64,000 nt of DNA from Lucinisca nassula (lineage: Eukaryota; Mollusca; Bivalvia; Lucinida; Lucinidae), in the NCBI GenBank assembly GCA_963580285.1, contig OY757023.1, positions 89,181,108 through 89,245,107 on the forward strand. Reading direction: 5' to 3'. Below the pieces are notes generated by a model that searched no databases, had not been told where the DNA came from, and was given only the letters and a program-made list of their open reading frames with translations. The position numbers and the translations under genes are program-made. Of this stretch, positions 39,301 to 51,300 are shown piece by piece (within the stretch, counting starts at the first letter, position 1; each line of letters opens with the position of its first letter).

Positions 39301-42300
39301 ATATACTCTTCCAGTGATAAGCAGCATCGTGAGAAACCTGGCCCCGAGGTCATAAAACTTTTTTCATGCTCAACTCACTTGAGCATGAATTTTATCCTGC
39401 TCATATATTCAAAAATGCCAGTATATTGGCATTTCAAAATTTATGAGTAGGATAAATGGCATTCGGTGCTGATCTGAGCAGGAAAATTACCTGATTGGTT
39501 TGTATTTTAACAGTTATGAGCAATACCGATTTCATGGTCAGCTGAGTTGAGCATGAAAAATGTTTTTTAACCTTAGGGCCAGGCCCTGAGCTTATAAAAC
39601 ATTTTTTATGCTCAACTCAGCTGAGCATGAAAATTGTACACATACATTTTAAAACGGCAACAGTTTTTGGCATTTTATAATTTAACAGGACAAACAACAT
39701 TCTTTACAGATCTGAGCAGAACAAATTGCTTCATTTGTTTGTATTTGAATAATTATGAGTGTTTCGAATTCATGCTTAAGGGGAATAGGAACACCCGGCA
39801 GTTTTTTCCGCCATTAAGGGAGTTAAATTTTGGGACTTCCTGTTCGCCTTTCTATAAGCCCTGTCCCATTGAAAAAGTGGTCTACTCTTAAAGGAAAGAA
39901 TTTGCTCCTCAGGAGCAAATTCTTTCCTTTAAGAGTAGACCCCTATTGACATTGGAGACAAAAATACTTTTGCAGGAGTTGCCTCCCATGAAGTTGTACC
40001 CATTCCCCTTAAGTGAGTTAAGCATGACAATAGTCTTTTAATCCTTATTCTCATGCATATATTTAGCCACACCCATTACTGACCAGCAACCAATCAAATT
40101 ACAAGATATGATGTATTTGTTAATTTCACAAACTGCATGACAGTGAGGATCCTGATCCTGATCCTGATCAGATGGCTTCTCATCTGGATCTTCACTGTTG
40201 GTCGTGGTGTTCCGCAGGACAAGGGATAACCTATAGGTCTATCTTTGGGTATGCGACAAGGTTGGTCACATGACATAGCGGACCGTTTCGAGCCGTATTT
40301 TGACCCCTCCCATTGGGGCTTGAAGAAATAGATTGGGCTGCATGATGCTTCCATGCAGAGCTGACACTGACTGCACACGAGTACTGGTAAATTGCTTTGA
40401 GGTTCTAAGCCTGCCCAGGAAAAGTGGTGCGAGTTGGATCGCCCATGCATATAAACCGTATTGGTTTCTTTGGGTGGCAGAGCTTGAGATGTCATTTCAT
40501 CTTAATATCGGGTAAAAGTCCCTCAGAATTGGAAGCAATGTCTCCAAAAATGACCTATACAGTGTTGATGGGGACGTTAAACCTCAAATCAAACAAAACA
40601 AAATGGAACAGATTAGCCAACACAACATCAATGGTTCAAGAAGATGTAAAGTCTCCAGATTATCAGATGTAATGAGAATTATTTATTGGCCGAATGTCTT
40701 TATTTCCCAGGGTTCCGAAATTAATAGTCTGAAGTAGCAAATTTGCGACACTCAGCAGATGATTCACATGAAATGTCAAACCTTTTTTGCTGAAAATAAG
40801 ATAAAATAAGGCTTGGCATTTCATGTGAATCATCTGCCAGGCGTCGCAATTCACATGAAATGTCATACTTCTTTGCAGAAAAGTAGAAAAAAAAACCTCC
40901 CAAAAAACAAAGAACACATGAGCTTAACCCATTTAGTACTGGAAATCCCAAAACGGGTAGTTGGCAAACAGTGTAGGCCCTGATCAGATGCCGCAGAATG
41001 CGGCGTCTGATCAGGGCCTACACTGTTTGCAAAAAGTTAAGCCACTTTTCCAAACAAATTTTGACGAAAACTCAACCTGTCACCCTAAATTTCGAAATTG
41101 ACTCCTGCCATATATAAGGAGGAAGATTCCATTTCGTACAAAAAGGGTTAAAGGAATAGCACATTGCAGGAACAATACTGTTTGCTGCCAGGTAAATGCC
41201 TTTTGCTACCTACAGTAGAACTACATTGGCTTGAACACCGATGGCTCGTTTACCATGGCTGAGTCGAACCAGTTCTCGAGTCCCTAGCGAAATCCTCTAC
41301 ATAAGAAATAGTGGGGGATAATTAAGGAGATTTTAGTCTTTTATCTTGCAAATGTATGCTATGTGTTCTCATTAGAATCGCCTCGATGAGGCGATTCTAA
41401 TGAGTACACACAGCATACATTTTCATTATGGAACACCGGAAAGATGTCTAAAAAGATTTCGTTATGCCTCCTGACAGTTAGCTCAGTGGCTCGAACTACC
41501 CCTGTCTTGAACAGATTTTCGAGGTCCCAAAGGTGTTCGAGCCATTGAAGTTTGACTGTATTTCAGACTACTACTAGTTTAAGTTAGCAGCTACTTGCAA
41601 AAGTGTTAATTTCTGGCACTGTTTCTCCATCAACACATATTTACCTTTCGATCATTAACCGCTTGACGCTTATGACCCACAAGCAGGGTTGACGCATCAT
41701 TTAACACGAAATCATCATCATCAACCATCAACACATATATTTTTGGGGGTATATGTATTTGAATTGAGGAAATTTCAACAAGTGCTTAATACATGTGTCA
41801 TTGTTTGTTTGATTTGAGGTTTAACGTCCCCGTCAACACTGTAAAGGTCATTTTGGAGACGTTGCTTCCAGTTTTGTGGGACTTTTACCCGACATTGAGA
41901 TGAAATGACATCTCAAGCCCTGTCACCCGATGAAACCAATAGGGTTTATAAGCATGGGCGGTCCGCCTTGCACCGCGGTTCCTGGACAGGCTTAGATCCT
42001 CTAAGCGGCTTACCAGTACTAGTGTGCGGGCCGGATTCAGCTCTGCGTGGAAGCATCATGCAGCCCATATATTTCTTCAAGCCCCTATGGGCGGGGGCCG
42101 CATACATGTGTCATACAAAATAAATAAGAAAAATTATCACTAACATAACCTCGAAGCTGCTTTTGATCATAATTTGGAGAATCATAACTTCAGATAGGGA
42201 CATGTAATATACAGTAAAATGCCTATATTAAGGCCACCTTTGGGACTGTTCAAAAGTGGTCTTAAGACCACTTTTGAACAGTCCCAAAGGTGGTCTATGA

Positions 42301-45300
42301 CCAGAGGACACTGTATGCAGAAAACACAAAGAAAGAATAACTGCAACCTTTTAAATCAGCTTTTTAAACCAGAAGTACTCTTAATTTAAGGTGGTCTTAA
42401 TAGCGGAATTTCACTATAATGAGCTTTTGAGAACTGGTAAACTGCTTGGAAGTGGGTAAAGTGGTGCATGTCAGACATATCCTTCAAGCCTAGCTGTTTC
42501 TTTGAGCGGTAGGGCTTGAGATGTCACTTCATCTCAGTGTCAGATAACATTTTCACAAAATCGGAAGCAACATCTCCAAAATGACCTAATTTGTGTTGAT
42601 GAGACGTAAAACTTCAACACAAACAAAGGGACTTGTAATGGGGGTAAATCTTGGATATTTTTCTTATTTATTCAACAACTTGACAAGGTGAACACTTACC
42701 CACAATATTTGATTATATCCAAGAAAATTTCTATATCACAAATGTCTATTATAAGCTGTCAGAAGCATAACCAATGTTTGTTTGAATTCTCTATAAAAAC
42801 CTGTGTTGTGGGTTATCATTAGAACTGCTTCACAGAGGTGGTTCTATTGAGTACCCACAACAGGTTTATATGGAGAAATAAGGAAAACTATCCTTCGTTT
42901 ATCACTAAATACTTACCTTATCTGTTGCTATGCTTAATTTTAACCCTTGTCCTGCTGAGCCCGGATATGCCTTATTTTCCACACAATGAAGATCCAGATC
43001 AGATGGCTTCTGACGAAGCCATCTGATCAGGATCTACATTGTTTGCCATTCAGATTGTGAATTTGGTGCAATAATTTGCATCAAATAACCCGATTGGTTG
43101 ATAACCGGTAGTGGGTGTGGCATATATGAATATTCAGCAGGACAAGGGTTAATAGTGGAATCTCATTGAATTTGTTTCAGCACCAATTGGTGAGCCACCT
43201 GTGGCTGGTCATGTTGCTGTAATGGACCAGATCTCATCACCACCACCAGTATCTGTCTCTCAACCACCTGACACTAGCCAGGATATCACTGCTGAGGAGA
43301 AGTCTACACCTAAAGAAGTAGTCCCTCCTCCACAGCAAGCACCAGTCATCGGACCTCTATTGCCAGGACTGCCAATCCAGTCAGGGCAATCACCGACAAA
43401 ATCTTCAGCTTCTGAGGTACAGAGTCATGTTGCTGTGGCAACAACAGCTGTTGCTGTGTCAACAACAGCTGTTGCTGTGGCAACAACAGCTGCCACAACA
43501 ACCTTGTCGTCTGCTGAGACAAATAAACCGGACTCTGTGAAGGTAACAGCCAGTACTGAAGATGTGTTGAAAAATGCCATGCCAAGCTTTTTGGTGCCAG
43601 GAATATCTGGTTCGTCTGCTTTGAATGTGGTGCAGAAAGTTTCCACTGCAGGAGGTACGGTTCCACAGGCAAGTACAGCTACACCAGATGTGCAGAAGAT
43701 TGTTGAATCTCAGAAGATCCAACAAGAACTGCTGGAGAAACAGCGGATTGAGCAGAAGTTGCTACAGAAGCAGCAGACTCAGGAGTTGATGTTGAAGCGA
43801 CAACAGGAGGTGCAGGTGCGTCTGCAGGAGCAGGAACACCAGAAACAACTGCTACAGCTGCAACAACTGCAGGAGAAGCACAAGCAGCTTCAAGAACAGC
43901 AGAAGGAGAAAGAGAAGGAGCAACAACAGGAGGCAGCAAGACAGAAGCAGCTGGAAGAGCATCATAAACAGCTACAGCAACAACTGTTTGAGCAGCTACA
44001 GAGACAAGGACAGGCTGCTGGGCCTGGTGGAAACAAAGGACCACCTCCACCAATGTTGTCCCCAGGAGCACTCAGGGCACAGAGACCAAGCTTGCCCTCA
44101 CCAGGGGCAAATCAGGCGCCAAGACCACCAATATCTGCTCATCATCAGATGCCACCTGGAGCACCATTTGGCTTACCAGGACAGCACCCAGGGGCTCTAA
44201 TTCATCCAGGGCATTTGAGTCCTGGGCAGTTACCATTGCCAATGATACCACCGGGACTTCCACAGGATAAGGCCCAGCAGATGTTGACACAGGCACAAAA
44301 AGCCCAGCAGGCTCAACTTCAGAAGGTTCAGGCTCAATACATTGCCGAACAACAAGCCCAGCTTGCTAAACAACAGGCACAGCAAGCCCAGGCCCAGTTG
44401 AAACAACAAGCCCAGCAGGCATCTCAGCAGACACACGGGCAAGGAGAGAAGCAACCAGCCCCTGGGGTTGCCCCAGGACCTACAACACCTCAGCCAAATA
44501 CACCAGGAAAGAAAGTACAAGAGCCAGGGGTAAGATGACAGTGCAGTTTTTTTCTGTTGCCTGATTAACCCATTTTGTACCAGAAACCCCAAACTGGATA
44601 CCTTGGCGAACAGTGCAGGCCCAGATCATTCTGCAGTGTCTGATCAGGGCCTACACTATTTGCAAAACATTCAACTATTTTCCAAATAAATTTTTAACCC
44701 ATAAGATGCCAATCAAGAAAATTTTCGTCTGCTTTGTTGTCTGCCAAGTACTTTAAAATTAGTTTTTGCAAACAGTGTGGACCCAGATCAGACTGCTCCT
44801 CTTGGAGCAGTCTGATCTGAGTTCACACTGTTGGCCTGTATGCAAAAAAATATTTTTAAAAAGTTTGCAAAAAGATTTAGCAGACGGCATAAGCAGACGA
44901 CATTTTCAGATATAGTTTTTCTCGGAGTTTTAAGGGTTAAGATAACACAACCTGACACCCCTAAATTACAAAATGGACTCCTGCCATATATAAGGAGGAT
45001 ATGATTTTGGTACATAAAGGGTTAAAACATTAATTTTGTTATTGATGGTTGTTATTTGAATTGCAGTTCTGATGTTTTTCTCTGTCAGAGCCTCGGTAGC
45101 TCATTTAGATTCATGTCTGACTCATTACTAAAACACGCCTGTTCAAATATATTGAAAATTTTACCACCAAAAAATGAACATTTTCAGTTAAAAAATTATA
45201 AAAATTATTTATCATATGACGTCACGTCTGAGAGTGTAATAACGCCATGTATTATTTTCGATAATCCACTAGTGGATTAAATATGCAAATAAGCTAGATA

Positions 45301-48300
45301 CGTCCCATAACGTTACATGTACGACGTCCTTAACAGCGTCGCGTTTACTAATGGCCGAATATTGAAATTTTTGTAAACAATCGTGAATAAAATGCGTTTT
45401 AAATGTCATATGATAAATAGAATCTTGCATTCGTGGTCATGTATTATTGAATTTATTAAACTCGTTGAGGAAAAGGGATAAAATGCTCGGCAAAGCCTCG
45501 CATTTTATCCCTTTTCCTCGACTCGTTTAATAAATTCAATAATACATGACCACTCATGTAAGATCCTCTATATAAATCATAAAACAGGAATTACAGGATA
45601 CGCTGTAGTTCTAAGAACTCACTACCATAAAAATTTGGATACCTTGAGGACTTTCTGTAATTCTAAAATTTTAACAAATTTGTTTCATGATCCAGCAAGG
45701 AGTCCAAAAATTGCAGACAGAATGGCAAACAGTGTAGACCCTGATCAGACTGCTCCTGAAGGAGCAGTCTGATCTGGATCTGCACTGTTTGCTTAGGCCT
45801 ATCTGTCCCAATACTTAAGATCATTATGGTAATACTTTTGCACCAGACTTTGCTTTTAATGGTAGGGCTTTCTATGGCTTGGGTTCATGATTAAAATGTA
45901 ATGTCTAAGCATACTGTATTTATCCTAAATATTTGGACACCTAAACGCATTACCATACTTATTCCAAAGTTCGAACAAGTGCAAATAACTCCCTGATTTT
46001 GTGTCTGAAAATAGCTGGGAGAGTGGCAAACATTGTAGACCCTGATGAGACGCCGCATTATGCGGCATCTCGTCTGGGTCTACACTGTTTGCCCCAGCCT
46101 ATTTGTCCGAAAACATACGGTAAATAAGGTACAAGTACTCAATTTTCCTTGATGCTGCGTGTTCATACACAAAAACCTCTTTACAGTTTAACGACACAAA
46201 ACGACCCTCAAGGACTGACATGTTGTTGAACCCAAACACATGCAATCAATCAAAATCTTTACAGCTTCGGATATATACAGTAGAACTTCGATGGCTCGAA
46301 CATCGATGGCTCGTTTACCATGGATGAGTCGAACCCGTTATTGAGCCCCAAGCGAAATCCTCCACATAAGAAATGGTGGGGGATAAATATGGAGAATTTA
46401 GTCTTTTATCTTGCAAATGTATGCTGTGTGTGCTCATTAGAATGGCCTCGAGGCGATTCTAATGAGTACACACAGAATACATTTTCACTATAGAACACCG
46501 AAACGATGTTTAAAAGTATCTGGTAGTAATCCTCAGTGACTCGAACTACCCCGGTCTCGAACAGATTTTCGAGGTCCCAAAGGTGTTCGAGCCATTGAAG
46601 TTGGACTGTATATGACAGTTTATTGATGGGTTTAAAAAAAAACACAAAAAACAAAGATTATAGAGCAAAATGACCATAAATGGTCATTATTATTAAACAA
46701 ACATGTTTTATAGTATACAGTTATACATTAGGAACTTTCTCTTACACATAATTATGTTAGGTCCCCGCCAATTGGAGCTTGAAGAAATAGATGGGCTGCT
46801 TGATGCTTCCACGCAGAGCTGAAATCCGACCGCACACGAGTACTGGTTAACCGCTTAGAGGATCTAAGCATGCCCAGGCAAAGCGGTGCGATTCAGACCG
46901 TCCATGCTTATAAACCCTATTGGTTTTATTGGGCGACAGGGCTTGAGATGTCATTTCATCTCAATATCAGGTAAAAGCCCCACAAAATTGGAAGCAACGT
47001 CTCCAAAATGACCTAAAGCGTGTTGACGGGGATGTTAAACTTCAAATTAAACAAACAAAAACATAATTATGTTGGGATAGCTACTCAGAGAACTGTTGTT
47101 CATTTTACAGGGCACAAAATCAGGCTCTCAGGCAAACAGAAAAGAGGCTACACCACAGAGACCACCCAGCGGGCACGGACCAGCACCCCCACCCCAACAG
47201 GGTAAAGAGGCACCACGTCCTGGCAGCCAGGAAGCCGCAAATCAGCTACAACAGCAGATCAGGCAGCAGCTGGCCTTGAGTCAGACCCATCCCCAAGGGC
47301 ATCCCCCAGGACTCCCACCACAGCACCCTGTCCATGGCTGGCCCATGCACCAGGGTCGCCCGGAAAACCAGCCTAGGGAAGAATCACGATCATTGACTGC
47401 TGAGGCAAGGACATCGATGCCTGGACCAGTACCAGTTATTGGTGGTAATCCTCAGTCTGTTCAGAGAGTGTCCCCGCACCCACCGACAAAATCTCCCACG
47501 GTGGCCCAGACAGCGCCTAACATGGTTCATGGCTTCACGCCACACCAAGCCAGTGCCCCTAGGGCTCCAAGCCCAGCTGTGGCTAAGGTAATGACAGCTA
47601 TTTTAAATTACATGTCTCTTCACTTTCAACACTGCAGTCTGATACAAATTCCTATGTAAACAGTGTAGATCCAGCTGAGATGGCTCATAATGAGCCATCT
47701 CATCTGGACTTAGACTGCTTGCCATCCAGTTTCCGATTAACAAAATAATTGATTTACAAGAATGGATGCATCCAAATTCTGAAATGGAAGAGTTCATGTC
47801 AGAATGTCAGGGGTGAAAGGGTTAAGAGCTTGTGGCAAGTCTTATACACCACAACCTCTTTATAACACTATTAATGGGGTCCAATACAGAAACCGTGTTA
47901 GTTAAATAACAGTGTTATATCCAAACAAAAATGTATAGATTATATAGAAAAATGATTTTTCTATATAATCTATACATTTTTGGGATCCATCTTGCAACTG
48001 TGTTATATCCAAAACCGTGTTATAATGAACCGTGTTATAACAAGGTTGCGGTGTACATAAAATTATTTCTATATTAAAACCACATCTGGGACTAATCAAA
48101 AGTGGTCTTAAAGATCACTTTTGAACGCTGCCAAAGGTGGTCTCTTATTAGGAGACACTGGGTGTAGAAATGGCATAACTGAAACCTTCTCAATAACCTT
48201 TTAAAAACAGATTTGGTCTTAATTTTAGGTGGTCTTAATCAGGGGCGTTAAACCTCAATTCAAACAAACAAAGAAGTCTCGTATCTTTGGTTCTGTGTGC

Positions 48301-51300
48301 TGGGTTAAAAAATTTTCTTATTCTGTGTGCGATCGGCCAAAGCTCGATTCAGTCTGTTTGCTCAGTTTGAAAACAGCCTAGCATGTATGTAGAGAGCTTT
48401 GGGTCAGTAGGATTGATGGGGTGGTGCACAAAACATGCAGGCTTATCTTAGTCATTTGTGAGGACATACATTCAAAGACGCATCTTCAGTTGTTGTCTCG
48501 CAAATGTCAAGTGAAACGAACACAACATAATGATCCTAAGTATTGGGACAGATATGCTTAAGCAAACAGCGTAGCCCCTGATCAGACTGCTCCTGAAGGA
48601 GCAGTCTGATCAGGGTCTACGCTGTTTGCCATCACGTTTGTACCTTTTTGACTCCTTAGTCATTTGTGAGCACATACATTCAAAGACACATCTTCAGTTG
48701 TTGTCTCACAAATGTCAAGTGAAACAAACACAACATAATGATCCTAAGTATTGGGACAGATAGGCTTAAGCAAACAGCGTAGACCCTGATCAGACTGCTC
48801 CTGAAGGAGCAGTCTGATCAGGGTCTACGCTGTTTGCCATCCCATTTGTACCTTTTGGACTCCTTGCAGAATCGTGAACAAATTCGTTAAAATTTTATGA
48901 GAATTACAACAGGTCCTCAAGGTGTCTGAATTTTTAGGATTTTTACGGCATGATATGATTACTATGGTTACAGAGGACTCTCTCTCAAACTGGAAGGAAC
49001 TGAAAGCTTTGGTTTGAGAAAGCTGTAGTTTGAGATAAAAGTAGACATCCAAGAATTATACAGCAAATGCGGCATTTCTGATCAGGGCCTACACTGTTTG
49101 CAAAATTTGTTGCCAATTTCCAAATAGTTTTTGAAGAAAACACAACCTGACACCTCTAGATTTAGACATGGACTCTGCTATATATATGGTGGAATATTCC
49201 ATTTGGTACAAAAAAGGTTAACAAAAATTATCTATTGCTGATTTCAGATGGGAAAAGCATATGAAATTGCTTACTGATTTCAGATTGAAAAATGCACAAT
49301 CATTTCAGAATGAAAATGCATACTCCTTTCAGATTGAAAATGCACACTGATTTGAGATTGAAAATGCATACTGATTTGAGATTGAAAATGCATATTGATT
49401 TTGAGATTATAAATGCGTTGAATGCATATTGATTTACATTCAAAATGCATAATGATTGCAGATTGAAAGCACACGCTGATTTGAGATATGAAAATGCATA
49501 AAGATTTCAGAATGAAAATGCATACTGATTTGAGATTGACAGCACATAATGATAGAGATTGTAAATGCATACAGATTTTAGACTGACAATTGATACTGAC
49601 TGAAACTGCTTACTGATTTAAGATTTAAAATACATACTGATTTAAGATTGAAAATGCATACTGATTTTTATCTTATTATCAATTTCTTGACAACATATAT
49701 GCATACAAAGTACATACATATGCATCAAAGGATTGGATGTAGGCTCAGCGTATCGTCTCCTTGATGACTGGTACATATATGATATACATTCACAAACAAA
49801 AACATTACTTCATAATATCAGGAACAACTTTGAAACTATTAAGACAAATATGAATGCCATTTTTACATGTACGTTGTCATGATTAAACATGATCAGACTT
49901 TTATGAGCAGACAAATACAGGGGCACTTGCACTAGGTCAGAATTAAAGCTGCTCAGCTGCTCATACTGATTTGATACAGGTTTGGAATAGAAAAATGCAT
50001 ATGGATTTGAGATTGAAAATGCATACTGATTTGAGATTGAATAGTACATAAAAGTTTGATTCTTTTGTAGACTGCAGAACGTCAGCCCAATGGGAAGTGG
50101 TCATCAACATCTCCTGGGGCCCAGCGCCCGGGACAGCCAGATGTCAGACCAAGGGTGCCTCATTCTGAGCCCTCTCCAGTCACATCACGGCCAGAGATGT
50201 GGGGTAGGTGTTATGATCTATTTGTTTTCTCCTTTGCAGTAAAATTCTTATAATAAGACCACCTTTGGGGCTCTTCAAGACCACTTTTGAACAGTCCCAA
50301 AAGTGGTCTCTTCCTAGAAGACACTGAATGCAGGAAACATACAGGAAGAATGACTTAAACTTTTCAAAATATGCTTGAAGCTTCTAAAGGAGAATTTGTT
50401 TTAATTATAGGTGGTCTTTATAGTGTAATTCCACTGTTTATGAGCCAGCGCATATCAATACCTACACAAAAACCTGTGCAGTGATCAGTCTGTACTTCTG
50501 TGCAGTTAGATTAGATACTTTGCTGTTCATACAAGCTGTATGAGCACCCCCCTCATCAGGGCTTGGAGAAGCATGGTGCTTCCACGTAGAGCTGAAACAG
50601 ACCGCACATGAGTACCGGTAAATTGCTGAGAAGGTGTAAGCCTGCCCAGGCAAATAGGTGTGAGTCTGACAACCCTATTGGTTTGTTTGGGTGGTAGGGC
50701 TTAAGACATCATTTCATCTTAGTGTCGGGTAAAAGTCCCACAAAATTGGAAGCAACATCTCCAAAATGACCTAAATAGTGTTGATTGGGACATTAACCCA
50801 TTGCTGCAGGTCTGATCAGGGCCTGCACTATTTGCTTACATAATTTTCTGCCAAAAATAGAAAAACAACAAAAATAGCCTGACACCCCTTATATGAGAAA
50901 TGGTCTTGTCCAACATATAGCAATGGAAGAGTCCACTAGTATACAATGGGTTAAACCTCAAATCTGACAAAAAAGCAAGCCTTGTGTATATTTGAGGCTT
51001 TTCAAAGAGCTATGCACCAGGGGCTTCATACGCAGACTTGTCCAGGCTACTGTTCACACAGGTTTGCATGTAGGTTTTTTATGCTCCTGCTCAAATATAA
51101 GTTTAGCCCCTTGCAAACAGTCAAGGCGGGTCACCCTGCACATTCCCCAAAATCAGTGACCCTGATCTGATCTGATTTAGAGTTTTTGACCAAACTGCCA
51201 ACAGTGCAGGCCTGCACTGTTGGCAGTTTGGTCAAAAACTCTAAAGGCACATTTTATCTAGCGACAGATTTTATCTCACAATATAGCTCATAACATGTTA

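Noticed and set aside
41691..41740. LINE (ATC)n tail near TCATCATCATCAACC
   Set aside because: Too short, and no LINE sequence lies beside it.
49270..49660. CRISPR-like regular repeats
   Set aside because: Contiguous degenerate minisatellite units without spacers, in an animal intron.
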